Below, in pieces: positions 24,415 through 32,758 of a stretch of DNA of 64,000 bases. The DNA is taken from NCBI GenBank assembly GCA_900170005.1, contig LT827128.1, positions 2,414,168 to 2,478,167 on the forward strand, read 5' to 3'. Made by a program: the position numbers and the translations under genes. How positions within the stretch are numbered: position 1 is the stretch's first letter; every line of letters begins with the position of its first letter. Source of the DNA: Gordonibacter massiliensis (ex Traore et al. 2017) (GTDB taxonomy: Bacteria > Actinomycetota > Coriobacteriia > Coriobacteriales > Eggerthellaceae). The notes below the pieces were generated by a model, which saw only the letters and a program-made list of their open reading frames with translations, was not told where the DNA came from and made no database searches.

Positions 24415-25863
24415 CTACACGCGCGCCAGATCGCCTTCGTCGACGTCGAGCGCGGGAGCGTCCATCGGAGACGCAACGTTTTCGGGACCTGCAGACTGCA
24501 CGGCTGCGGGCTCTTCTCCCGGCCGATCGTCCGTGCGTTCCCCCGCCGGCGCGTCGTCCACCTTCGCCTCGCGCGGCAGCACGAGGTTCGCCACCACGGC
24601 CACCAGGAACACCACGGCCACGCAGTTCTCGGCGAACACGCTCTGCACGATCTCGGGGAACACCGCGAACAGGGCCGACGCCTGCGTGAAGCCGATGCCC
24701 ACGGCCAGCGACAGCGCCGCGATGGTGATGTTGCGCTGCGTGAAGCCGGCCCGCGCGATCATCTGGAAGCCGCTCACGATGATGTTGCCGAACATCATGA
24801 TGGTGCAGCCGCCCAGCACCGCCTCGGGCAGCGACGAGAACAGCACGCTGATGACCGGCAGGAACGCCGCCAGCACCATGATGACGGCGCCGGTGGCGAT
24901 GGCCTTGCGGTTCACGACCTTCGTCATGGCCACCAAACCCACGTTCTGCGAGAACGACGTGATGGGCAGGCAGCCGAAGCACGCCGACAGCGAGCTCACG
25001 AAGCCGTCGCAGGCGATGGAGCCGGTGAGCTCCTTCTCGCGCACCTCGCGGTTCAAGCCCACCATGGCCAGCGCCGATGTGTCGCCGATGGTCTCGGTTG
25101 CCGACACGAGGAAGATGAGCGTGACCGATACGATGGCGCCCACGTTGAACTCGGGCGTGAACGGCATGAGCTGCGGCAAGGCGAACAGTTGCAGGTCCGC
25201 GAATCCGCTGAAGTCCACCGCCCCCATGAACAGCGCCACCACATAGCCTATCACCAGGCCGAACAGCACAGACAGCTGCTTGGTCTTCCCCTTCGCGAGC
25301 ACCTGGAACACCAAGCACGACACGAGCGAGATGGTGCCCAGCACCAAATTCTGCGGCGATCCGAAGTCGGGCGCGCCGCTGCCGCCGCCGAACGACGTGG
25401 CTCCCACGCCCAGCAGCGAGAAGCCTATCGACGTGACCACGACGGCTGCCACGATGGGCGATATAATGCGCCGCCAGTACTTCGCGAACAAGCCCAGCAC
25501 GCCCTCGATGACGCCGCCCACCATGATGGCGCCGATGGCCGTGCTGTAACCGTACGTGGCCACGATACCGCACAGCACCGTGACGAACGTGAAGCTGATA
25601 CCCATGACAATGGGCAGCCCTGAGCCGATGCGCCACAGCGGGAACAGCTGGATGAGCGTGCCGATGCCCGCGATGAGCATGGCGCTTTGGATGAGCGTGC
25701 CCGCTTGGTCGGCCCCGAGCCCGGCCACGCCGGCCACGATGACGATGGGGGCGAGGTTGGCCACGAACATGGCCAGGATGTGCTGGATGCCGTACGGGAT
25801 GGCGCGCAGCAGGGGGATGTCGCCGTCGAGCTTGAACAGCTCCTCGTGCTTGAACTGCTTCAT
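24415..25863 (-). CDS. pbuX: Xanthine/uracil permease family (NCS2) transporter
   Basis: The 482-residue protein has about 14 hydrophobic segments and NCS2 motifs, including [25 protein letters not shown] and [11 protein letters not shown], where the Glu is the substrate-binding residue. The last 60 residues are an extra hydrophilic tail rich in Ala, Glu and Asp. It moves purine bases with protons or sodium. The start overlaps the xpt stop by four bases (ATGA), so the pair is translationally coupled. That partnership argues for xanthine as the substrate. It ends close to the 3' end of the convergent 32-codon gene. Confidence 0.93.
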   Translation of the reverse strand: MKQFKHEELFKLDGDIPLLRAIPYGIQHILAMFVANLAPIVIVAGVAGLGADQAGTLIQSAMLIAGIGTLIQLFPLWRIGSGLPIVMGISFTFVTVLCGIVATYGYSTAIGAIMVGGVIEGVLGLFAKYWRRIISPIVAAVVVTSIGFSLLGVGATSFGGGSGAPDFGSPQNLVLGTISLVSCLVFQVLAKGKTKQLSVLFGLVIGYVVALFMGAVDFSGFADLQLFALPQLMPFTPEFNVGAIVSVTLIFLVSATETIGDTSALAMVGLNREVREKELTGSIACDGFVSSLSACFGCLPITSFSQNVGLVAMTKVVNRKAIATGAVIMVLAAFLPVISVLFSSLPEAVLGGCTIMMFGNIIVSGFQMIARAGFTQRNITIAALSLAVGIGFTQASALFAVFPEIVQSVFAENCVAVVFLVAVVANLVLPREAKVDDAPAGERTDDRPGEEPAAVQSAGPENVASPMDAPALDVDEGDLARV

Positions 25864-26438
25864 CGGCGGAACTCGATCTCGCCGGTGTCCGGGTTCATGG
25901 CGTCCACGATGGCGAGCGACTCCAGGCGGTAGCCGCGCTCGCGCAGTTCGGCCCCGCCGGGCTGGAAGCCCTTCTCCACCGCGATGCCGATGCCCTCCAC
26001 GGTCGCGCCGGCCTCGTCGACGAGCTCGATGAGCCCGTTGAGCGCGCAGCCGTTCGCCAAGAAGTCGTCGACGATGAGCACATGGTCGTGCGGCCCCAGG
26101 AACTTCTTGGACACGATGACGTCGTACACGCGGCCGTGCGTGAACGACTGGATGCGCGCGGTGTACATGTCTCCGTCAAGGTTGATGCTCTGGGCCTTCT
26201 TCGCGAACACCACGGGCACGCCGAAATGGCGGGCGGCCACGCAGGCGATGCCGATGCCCGACGCCTCGATGGTGAGAATCTTCGTCACGGGCGCATCGGC
26301 GAACAGGCGCTTGAACTCGGCGCCCATGGCGTCGAACAGGTCGATGTCCAACTGGTGGTTCAGGAAGCTGTCGACCTTGAGAACGCCTCCCGACTTCACC
26401 ACCCCGTCGCGCCTGATGCGCTCCTCCAACTGCTCCAC
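25860..26438 (-). CDS. xpt: Xanthine phosphoribosyltransferase
   Basis: The 192-residue enzyme makes XMP from xanthine and PRPP. It shows the Xpt-type N-terminus ([18 protein letters not shown], then [12 protein letters not shown]), the VVFAKKAQ loop and the PRPP-binding motif [14 protein letters not shown]. Start GTG 26438 was chosen because GGAGGCGGGG lies 8 bp upstream and the length then matches other Xpt proteins; the open frame extends much further upstream without similarity. It is first in the pair with pbuX. In Bacillus this operon is controlled by a purine riboswitch. No such element is visible in the leader here. Confidence 0.93.
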   Translation of the reverse strand: MEQLEERIRRDGVVKSGGVLKVDSFLNHQLDIDLFDAMGAEFKRLFADAPVTKILTIEASGIGIACVAARHFGVPVVFAKKAQSINLDGDMYTARIQSFTHGRVYDVIVSKKFLGPHDHVLIVDDFLANGCALNGLIELVDEAGATVEGIGIAVEKGFQPGGAELRERGYRLESLAIVDAMNPDTGEIEFRR

Positions 26439-26632
26439 GTGCCCCGCCTCCGTCGTCCGCGATCCGTCTCTCAAGCCCACCGCCCGCACGCTCCGCGCGC
26501 GGCGGGCCAAACCTCTGGAGGACAGTGTAAAGGACGCGCGCGCCGTTGGGAACGGGTCAATTGCCTGAACAGGCACGAAAGGCGTTGGCGAAAGCTCGTG
26601 AGAGGAAGCCGCCAGAAAGGCGATTGATCCCC

Positions 26633-26731
26633 GCAAGGTTCGGGCGGCGCCCGTACAAGACGGCGTTAAGGTTCTCGCGGCGAATACGCAAGAAACGTGC
26701 AAGGTTGGGACGGTTTTATTACGGCTCCATG
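26633..26731 (+). promoter_or_regulatory. Phased 11-bp direct-repeat array, locus A
   Basis: Nine consecutive 11-bp units start at 26633, 26644, 26655, and so on. They are GCAAGGTTCGG, GCGGCGCCCGT, ACAAGACGGCG, TTAAGGTTCTC, GCGGCGAATAC, GCAAGAAACGT, GCAAGGTTGGG, ACGGTTTTATT and ACGGCTCCATG. Most begin RCRRG. The 11-bp spacing keeps all sites on one face of the helix, as with sites for OmpR-family regulators. A very similar array lies at 56790-56888. The binding protein is not known. Confidence 0.65.
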
Positions 26732-26758
26732 GCAATGAATCGGTAAGGAGCAACGCCC

Positions 26759-26764
26759 TATACT
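26759..26764 (+). promoter_or_regulatory. -10 box of locus A peptide gene
   Basis: TATACT lies 72 bp before the start codon with only a poor -35 match near 26736, as expected if activation depends on a protein bound to the upstream array. The predicted leader is about 65 bases and contains CCTCTCCC, which could pair with the AAGGAGG ribosome site. Confidence 0.45.
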
Positions 26765-26835
26765 GCCAAGCAGGGATCGCAAGGCGGCATGGTACCTCTC
26801 CCTCTCACTATTCTAGATAAAAGGAGGTGATGACC

Positions 26836-26961
26836 ATGCCCGTTTTGGAGTTTTTGGTGTTGGCGACTGTGCTCTTGGAGCTTGCTTCTCGTATCATCGA
26901 GTTGATCGTGGTGATAAAAGACGCGCTCCTAACCCACCGGGGAAAGGAGCGCCACCCATAA
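26836..26961 (+). CDS. 41-residue hydrophobic peptide, candidate type I toxin (locus A)
   Basis: The ATG at 26836 follows AAGGAGG by eight bases. The peptide starts MPVLEFLVLATVLLELA, continues as a single hydrophobic helix to about residue 27, and ends with a basic tail (THRGKERHP). Its size, charge pattern and strong ribosome site match small membrane toxins such as the Fst and TxpA/BsrG types, but the sequence is not one I recognise. A conserved hairpin and a convergent antisense promoter follow, and the same arrangement occurs at 56989. It could also be a regulatory membrane peptide. Confidence 0.7.
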   Translation: MPVLEFLVLATVLLELASRIIELIVVIKDALLTHRGKERHP

Positions 26962-27020
26962 ATCCAAACCGCCGAAGCGATTCTTAGAGTCGTGGGGAGT
27001 TAGCAGCTCCCTGCGGCTCG
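26960..27020 (-). ncRNA. Predicted antisense RNA, locus A
   Basis: A minus-strand transcript would start near 27020 from the promoter at 27027-27056 and run towards the 3' end of the 41-codon gene. The conserved GGGAGCTGC...CTCCC hairpin forms its first part and a CGCTTCGGCG stem-loop follows near 26970. The 3' end is a guess. The evidence is the promoter and conservation with locus B. Confidence 0.45.
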
Positions 27021-27026
27021 CCTAGC

Positions 27027-27056
27027 ATTGTAGCAGATTCCTTCGGGCTATGCCAC
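27027..27056 (-). promoter_or_regulatory. Antisense promoter, locus A
   Basis: On the minus strand GTGGCA (27051-27056) and TACAAT (27027-27032) are 18 bp apart, with TGC before the -10 box. Exactly the same geometry occurs in locus B. Confidence 0.65.
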
Positions 27057-27124
27057 TCATACCGGTGCGGAACCCTCGCAGCCCACGCATGGCGCGCGCC
27101 GCCAGCATACGCCCCTGCCGAAGC

Positions 27125-28687
27125 CTACAGCACAACCTGTCCGGTTGCAATGAGCACGATCGACGCCGCGGCGGCGGCCAAGATGATGAACACCACCACT
27201 TTGTCCAGCGTGCTGCGCAGGTACGGCTCGTTGCGCTCCTTCTTCCCCTTGACGTACATGAGGATGCCCGGCGCGTACAGAAGCGACATGATGGTGAGTC
27301 CCACCGCCCCGCTGGCGAACGCCAGGAAGAAGCTGTACACGACGCCGAATATGCCGAACACACGCCACAGCGCGATGCTGCCGCCCAGCTTGCCCTTGAA
27401 CGCCTGCGGCTCCGTGAACGTGAGCTTCGCGAAGTACGCCGCCGACAGCAGGTACGGCAGCAGGATCATGCCGGCCGAGATGGTGTAGAAGAACTGATAC
27501 GTGCTGTCCGAGAACAGCATGATGACGAGAAACGCCTCGATGATGATGTTCGTGACCACGAGCGTGACGATGGGGGCGCCTTTCTTGTTCGTCTTAGCGA
27601 ACGCTTTGATGAACACACCCTGCTCAGCCGCCTCGTAGGGCGACTCGCTCGACAGCACCGTGTAGCCCAGCATGGCACCCACCAGCGACAGCACCACGCC
27701 GCAGTTGATGAGGATGGCGCCCCACTGCCCCACGGCCGCCTCCATGACGCCCGCCAGCGCCGGGTTCTCAAGCTCGGCCAGCTCGGACAGCGGCATGACG
27801 CCCATGGAAAGCACGCTGACCAGCAGGTAGATGGTGAGCACGCACACGAACGCAATGACCGTGGCCTTGCCCACGTCGCGTTCCTTCTTCGCGCGGCCCG
27901 AGATGGCCACCGCGCCCTCGATGCCCACGAACACCCAGATAGTCACCATCATGGTGCCGCTCACCTGGTCCCAGAACGGCAGACCGGGCTCGGCGCCCGT
28001 CGCAAGGTTCGCCATGAAGATGCCCAGGTCGAACTTTTGGAACAGGATGATGGCCGTGATGGCAACGAAGATAGGGACGATCTTCGAAATGGTGATGACG
28101 GCGTTGACGCCCGTGACCTCTTTGATGCCGCGCGACACGAGGAACACGTAGAACCAGATAAGGCAGCTGGCGCCGATGATGGAGGGCAGGTTGTTCCCTC
28201 CGCCGAAGATGGGGAAGAAGTACGACAGCGCGCCGAACAGCAGCGCCGAAAAGCTCACCGTGCACAGAAGCGCGCTGATCCAGTAGCCCCAGGCGCTGTT
28301 GAAGCCCAGGAAATCGCCGAAGCCGGTGCTCGCGTAGCTGTAGATGCCGCCCTTGAGCTGCGGCTTGATGCGCGTGAGCGCGAAGAACGTGAGAACGAGG
28401 CATAACACGCCCACCGCCGAGATGCCCCATGCCGTGAGAATGGCCGTGCCGCTGGCGCCGCCCGCCGCCTGGTCGCCGGCCAGCGTGAACACGCCGCCGC
28501 CGATGATGAGCGTGATGACGGTGGTGACGAGGCGAAATATGCCCAATCCGCCCTGCGGCTGGGGAATGCCCGGCGACCCGGAGCCCGATTCGACGTCGAG
28601 GCCGCCTTCTGCCGTGGATGCGGTCGGCGCAACCGCAGGGCTCGCCTGGGCCGTCGATGCGGATTGGTGCGATGCGGAAGCGCTCAT
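27125..28687 (-). CDS. APC-family basic amino acid antiporter, arginine/ornithine type
   Basis: The 520-residue protein starts at ATG 28687 after a GGTGG-rich leader. It has a hydrophilic N-terminal tail of about 45 residues rich in Ala and Ser, then 12-13 membrane segments. The first carries the substrate-binding GGGVF motif (TTVITLIIGGGVFTLAG). Other APC landmarks are KGGIYSYASTGFGDFLGF, FVGIEGAVAISGRAKKERDV and LSSESPYEAAEQG. The pattern fits the APA subgroup of arginine/ornithine and lysine exchangers. Arginine fermentation is important in Eggerthella, but no arc genes are nearby, so the substrate is inferred. Confidence 0.88.
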   Translation of the reverse strand: MSASASHQSASTAQASPAVAPTASTAEGGLDVESGSGSPGIPQPQGGLGIFRLVTTVITLIIGGGVFTLAGDQAAGGASGTAILTAWGISAVGVLCLVLTFFALTRIKPQLKGGIYSYASTGFGDFLGFNSAWGYWISALLCTVSFSALLFGALSYFFPIFGGGNNLPSIIGASCLIWFYVFLVSRGIKEVTGVNAVITISKIVPIFVAITAIILFQKFDLGIFMANLATGAEPGLPFWDQVSGTMMVTIWVFVGIEGAVAISGRAKKERDVGKATVIAFVCVLTIYLLVSVLSMGVMPLSELAELENPALAGVMEAAVGQWGAILINCGVVLSLVGAMLGYTVLSSESPYEAAEQGVFIKAFAKTNKKGAPIVTLVVTNIIIEAFLVIMLFSDSTYQFFYTISAGMILLPYLLSAAYFAKLTFTEPQAFKGKLGGSIALWRVFGIFGVVYSFFLAFASGAVGLTIMSLLYAPGILMYVKGKKERNEPYLRSTLDKVVVFIILAAAAASIVLIATGQVVL

Positions 28688-28788
28688 GAAACCACCGTTC
28701 CTCGTCGGGTTGACCGCACCATAATACCCCACCGACCTGTATTACGTCAGAGCGTTATGCAATATTTTGAATGCCGTTAACGAGGACG

Positions 28789-31641
28789 TCAGCGCGGGCG
28801 CTCGATCACCCTTCGATCAACCAGAACGCCGGCCAAGGTGGCGCGGTTGAGGTCGCAGCCCAGGCCGTGCTCGTGCCCCGCGCGGTTGAGCGTGACCAAG
28901 CCGCGCTCGGCCGTGTGCGGCGGGTCGGTGACGTCGGCGGCGAAGTAGCGGGCCGTGGCTCCGATGTCGCCGGGCGCCTCGACGCCGGGCAGTGTTTCGA
29001 ACGCGGCGTGCAGACGCTTGGACACACCGGTGTCGTACATGCCGCCCATCCACACGGTGAGGTCGCGCGAACGCGCGAGACGGAGGAAGTCGAGCGCCGG
29101 CTGCACGCCGCCCATCTTGGCGATTTTGAGCGCGTAGCAGCGCAGTTCGGGGTGCTGCAACGCCCGAGAGAGGTCGTGCGGGCGGACGATGGATTCGTCC
29201 AGGCAAATGGGCGTGGCCAAACTGCGCTGCAGGCGAACGAGGCGATCGAACAGGTCGGTCGGCCCGACGCCGGGCTGGCGGCGCGGATCGAGCGGCTCCT
29301 CGATCCAGGCGGCACCGCATTCGTCGAGCGCCCGCAACTCGTCCAGATCGCGCTCCGCAAAGCTCTGATTGGCGTCGAGCGTGATCATGAGCTGCGGATA
29401 GGCTTCGCGCACCGCCTTCACGGCAGCCAGCGAAGCACCCGGAGCCACCTTGAGCTTCACGCGCCGGTAGCCCGCCTCCACGCAACGCTGCACGGCGGTC
29501 ACCGTCTCGGGCGGCGCGCCCACGCCCACCACGGCGCCGGCCGGCACGGACGCCTGACCGGCCGCGGAGCCCTTCGGCGCGGTGCCGCCTATGAGCTGCC
29601 AGAGCGGCTTGCCCACGATCTTGCCGTACAGGTCCCACAGCGCCGGCTCGAGCGCGCCCTGCGCGAGCGGGAGCGACGCCACCTCGGCGCATGAGGCGAA
29701 CGAAGCGCTGGCCTCGGACGGATGCAGGTACACCTCGCTCAGCACCAGGGGCGCGAGCGCGCTTTCGATGGCATGCACGTCTTGGTCGAGCGTTTCGGGC
29801 AAATACCAATCCGTCGGGAACGCGACGCACTCGCCCAGACCCACCCGTCCGGCGTGGTCCTCCACCTCCACGATGACGGATTCGCGATCGCGCAAGAACC
29901 CCTTCGCCGTTCTGAACGGGCGCGCGAACGGCAGGCGTATGCGGTACAGCGTCACGCGCACGACCTCTATACGCTGCTCGTAAAGCGCCTGAAGCGCGGC
30001 GCGGTCGATCTTCCCCACGCCCGTGCGCGGGAACTCGTCGAGCACGCAGATGCACCGGGGCTGGTAGAGCTTCGACAAGCGCGTGCTCAGGCTGGCGCGC
30101 ACGGTGGCGGCGAACTGCTGCGGCGTGGCGGCCGGTGAACGCAGCGGTGCGGCGGTGCGCTCCCGCTCGACGAACGCCACGGGGCGGCGCCCCCAAACGG
30201 CGTCGGGCGCGCCGAACACGTAGGCCTCGGCCACACCGGGCACCCGCACGAGCTTGTCGCGAATCTCGGCCGGATAGACGTTCTCGCCGCCCGACACGAA
30301 CATGTCGGCCGTGCGTTCTTTCACGTAGAGCCGCCCCGCGCCCAACGCAGCCGTGTCCCCCGTGAGGAAGAACCCATCCACCGTGTAGGCAGCCCGCGCG
30401 TTCAAATACCCTTCGAACACCCCGGGGCCCTTGACGGCCAAGCGGCCGAAACCGTGCTCGTCGGGATCGACGATGCGCACCTCGTAGCCCGGCAGCAGGC
30501 GCAGCCCGCCGTCGAACGATGTCGTGACCTGCGCGTGGGCTATCTGGCTCGACGTCTCCGTCATGCCGTAGCTCGCGAAGACGCGGGCTCCCGCGGCCGT
30601 GGCGCGCGCAAGCGTGTGCGGGTTCGACGCGGCCCCGCCCAACAGGATGCAGCGATAGTCCTTCAACGTTCCCGCTTCGTCCTCGTTCAGCAGGTCCTGC
30701 AGCATCTTGTCGACCACCGACACGTGGGTGACGTGGGAGCGCGCCGCGTCGGCCAGCAGGCGCGCCGCGTCGAAGCGACGGTAGAGTATGAACGGCACGC
30801 ATCCCAGCAGGCTGCGCACGATCACCTGGAACCCCCCGATATGGTACAGGGGAAGCGCCGCCTGCCACATGCCGACGCCCGGAGTGTTGAGCGCGGCGTT
30901 CGAGGCCTCGGCGGCGCGGCAGAGCTGGTCCCAGGAAAGCGGCACGGCCTTCGGTTTGCCCGTCGTTCCCGACGTGAACATGACGAGCGCCCGCGTTTTC
31001 GCGTCGAACACATGCGCGGACCGCTCGGCGAAGTGGATGATCTCCTCGAGCGCATCCTGCCGCTGCGTTTCGTCGCGCCGACGCCGCGCGGCGCGGTTCG
31101 AGGTCACTCGGCCCAAACCGCGCGACGAACGCGGCGCGGCCGTGGCGGCCGTGGCGCGCGCGGTGAAGCTCGGGCGCGCCGTATGGGCGGCGTGCGGGTC
31201 GTACCGGTCCTCGCCCGCAAGCAGCGCGGCGGCGCGGTCGAGCAGCCGCGGCGCGTCCTCCTCGTCAACGCGCACCGCGATACGCGACCCCAAGCAGCGT
31301 TCCAGCTCCAGCAGACGGCTGAGCTTCTCGCCCGAGGCGAGCCGGTTGTTCACGGCCACGATGGTGAAGCTTCCGTAGGCGGCGGCCAGGATGAGCAGCA
31401 CGTACAGAGGGCAGTTCGGCAAATCGACCGCAACGCAGTCTCCGCGCTGCACGCCCCGCGCTTGCAGATGGCGGGCGAGCGCCGCCGCAAGCATGCGCAC
31501 CTCGCGGTACGAGTACGGCGCCTCGTCGCCCGCTTCGTTTACGTACGTGAAGCACGTCCTCTGCGGGTATCGGCGAACCATGCTTTCGAATGCGCTGATC
31601 ATCGCCTGTCTGCTACTGCCTTCCCGCGCGTCCGCTCGCAC
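28789..31641 (-). CDS. menE-menC: Fused o-succinylbenzoate-CoA ligase and o-succinylbenzoate synthase
   Basis: One 950-residue frame carries two consecutive menaquinone enzymes. Residues 1 to about 555 are MenE: ATP loop TSGTTGKPK at 223-231, YGMTETSS, GGENVYP and catalytic Lys544 in GVGKIDR. A Thr/Ala/Arg-rich insertion lies at about 150-195. Residues 558-950 are MenC of the enolase superfamily: KLK pair Lys729/Lys731, metal ligands Asp756, Glu781 and Asp815, and Lys839. MenC makes o-succinylbenzoate and MenE activates it to the CoA ester. The GTG at 31641 follows menB by 18 bp; the ATG at 31602 is an alternative. All catalytic residues are present. I read no frameshift between the parts. 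Confidence 0.93.
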   Translation of the reverse strand: MRADAREGSSRQAMISAFESMVRRYPQRTCFTYVNEAGDEAPYSYREVRMLAAALARHLQARGVQRGDCVAVDLPNCPLYVLLILAAAYGSFTIVAVNNRLASGEKLSRLLELERCLGSRIAVRVDEEDAPRLLDRAAALLAGEDRYDPHAAHTARPSFTARATAATAAPRSSRGLGRVTSNRAARRRRDETQRQDALEEIIHFAERSAHVFDAKTRALVMFTSGTTGKPKAVPLSWDQLCRAAEASNAALNTPGVGMWQAALPLYHIGGFQVIVRSLLGCVPFILYRRFDAARLLADAARSHVTHVSVVDKMLQDLLNEDEAGTLKDYRCILLGGAASNPHTLARATAAGARVFASYGMTETSSQIAHAQVTTSFDGGLRLLPGYEVRIVDPDEHGFGRLAVKGPGVFEGYLNARAAYTVDGFFLTGDTAALGAGRLYVKERTADMFVSGGENVYPAEIRDKLVRVPGVAEAYVFGAPDAVWGRRPVAFVERERTAAPLRSPAATPQQFAATVRASLSTRLSKLYQPRCICVLDEFPRTGVGKIDRAALQALYEQRIEVVRVTLYRIRLPFARPFRTAKGFLRDRESVIVEVEDHAGRVGLGECVAFPTDWYLPETLDQDVHAIESALAPLVLSEVYLHPSEASASFASCAEVASLPLAQGALEPALWDLYGKIVGKPLWQLIGGTAPKGSAAGQASVPAGAVVGVGAPPETVTAVQRCVEAGYRRVKLKVAPGASLAAVKAVREAYPQLMITLDANQSFAERDLDELRALDECGAAWIEEPLDPRRQPGVGPTDLFDRLVRLQRSLATPICLDESIVRPHDLSRALQHPELRCYALKIAKMGGVQPALDFLRLARSRDLTVWMGGMYDTGVSKRLHAAFETLPGVEAPGDIGATARYFAADVTDPPHTAERGLVTLNRAGHEHGLGCDLNRATLAGVLVDRRVIERPR

Positions 31642-31659
31642 CGGCGCGCGATCTGAATC

Positions 31660-32499
31660 CTAGGGAAACTTCGGGAACTGGGTGAAATCGGGCGCGCGCT
31701 TCTCCTTGAACGCGTCACGGCCCTCCTTCGCCTCGTCGGTGGTGTAGTACAGAAGCGTCGCGTCGCCCGCCAGCTGCTGGATGCCCGCCAGCCCGTCGGT
31801 GGCGGCGTTAAACGACGCCTTCATGAAGCGCAGCGCCGTGGGGGAAAGGCGCAGCATGTCGCGCGCCCAACTCACGCATTCGGCCTCGAGCTGTTCGAAG
31901 GGAACCACCTTGTTCACCAGGCCCATCTCCAGCGCCTCGGCGGCCGTGTACTGGCGGCAGAGGTACCAGATCTCGCGGGCCTTCTTCTGGCCCACGATGT
32001 TGGCCAGGTAGCCCGCGCCGTAGCCGGCGTCGAAGCTGCCCACCTTCGGGCCGGTCTGGCCGAACTTGGCCGTCTCGGCCGCGATGGAAAGGTCGCACAG
32101 GATGTGCAGCACGTGGCCGCCGCCGATGGCGTAGCCGTTCACCATGGCGATGACGGGCTTGGGCACCACGCGTATGAGGCGCTGCAGGTCCAGCACGTTC
32201 AGGCGCGGGATGTTGTCCTCGCCCACGTAGCCGCCGTTGCCGCGTATCTTCTGGTCGCCGCCGGAGCAGAACGCCTCGTCCTCGTGGCGGCCGCCGTGGT
32301 TGGCGCCGGTGAGGATGATGACGCCGATCTCCGCGTCGTCGCGCGCGACGGTGAACGCGTCGTACAGCTCGTTCACCGTGAGCGGCGTGAACGCGTTGCG
32401 CCGTTCTGGTCGATTGATGGTGATCTTGGCGATGCCGTCGCTGGTTTCGTAGATGATCTCGCGATACGCTTTGCCCGCCTGCCACGCGGTTTCGCCCAT
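31660..32499 (-). CDS. menB: 1,4-Dihydroxy-2-naphthoyl-CoA synthase
   Basis: MenB closes the second ring by converting o-succinylbenzoyl-CoA to 1,4-dihydroxy-2-naphthoyl-CoA. The 279-residue crotonase-fold protein shows [27 protein letters not shown], the oxyanion-hole region [19 protein letters not shown], and the MenB-specific [18 protein letters not shown] with the catalytic Asp and Tyr. AAAGGA lies just upstream of ATG 32499. It is directly followed by the menE-menC fusion, so the two form an operon making the next step's substrate and product. An inverted repeat at 32553-32605 lies in its promoter region. Confidence 0.97.
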   Translation of the reverse strand: MGETAWQAGKAYREIIYETSDGIAKITINRPERRNAFTPLTVNELYDAFTVARDDAEIGVIILTGANHGGRHEDEAFCSGGDQKIRGNGGYVGEDNIPRLNVLDLQRLIRVVPKPVIAMVNGYAIGGGHVLHILCDLSIAAETAKFGQTGPKVGSFDAGYGAGYLANIVGQKKAREIWYLCRQYTAAEALEMGLVNKVVPFEQLEAECVSWARDMLRLSPTALRFMKASFNAATDGLAGIQQLAGDATLLYYTTDEAKEGRDAFKEKRAPDFTQFPKFP

Positions 32500-32552
32500 G
32501 GCCGTCCTTTCATCGCGCGCCCGAACGTCCGAGCACGCCTGCTATGGAAGAT

Positions 32553-32605
32553 GTTCGGTAGGATGAGCATATACTACCGCGCCGCGCGGCCGAGAGCTAC
32601 CGAAC
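32553..32605 (-). promoter_or_regulatory. Inverted repeat in the menB promoter region
   Basis: GTTCGGTAG at 32553-32561 and its exact complement CTACCGAAC at 32597-32605 are separated by 35 bp holding TAGTATATG-like -10 candidates on the minus strand. The arrangement suggests a looped or cooperative operator. The TetR regulator encoded at 33919 is a candidate binder. This is inferred. Confidence 0.5.
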
Positions 32606-32688
32606 GCAGAATATTCCCGAAAAGAAACGAGGTCAGTCAACGAAAACATGAGTCTTCGCCTCTTTCCCGCCTATTCCGATAGCTAAAT

Positions 32689-32727
32689 TTATAGACTATT
32701 GTTTATTTAGATACATTAATCTATAAT
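32689..32727 (+). promoter_or_regulatory. Promoter and TTATAGA palindrome of the HemW-like/TetR pair
   Basis: TTGTTT at 32699-32704 and TATAAT at 32722-32727 are 17 bp apart, a near-consensus sigma-70 promoter for the gene at 32759. Inverted copies TTATAGA (32689-32695) and TCTATAA (32720-32726) flank and overlap it, as a repressor site would. The patch is AT-rich in a GC-rich genome. Confidence 0.7.
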
Positions 32728-32758
32728 ACAGGGAAAGGCAAGACGGAGGAGGCCGACC

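Noticed and set aside
26439-26632. Purine riboswitch in the xpt leader
   Set aside because: The GC-rich hairpin lacks the conserved core and loop sequences of the guanine/adenine aptamer.
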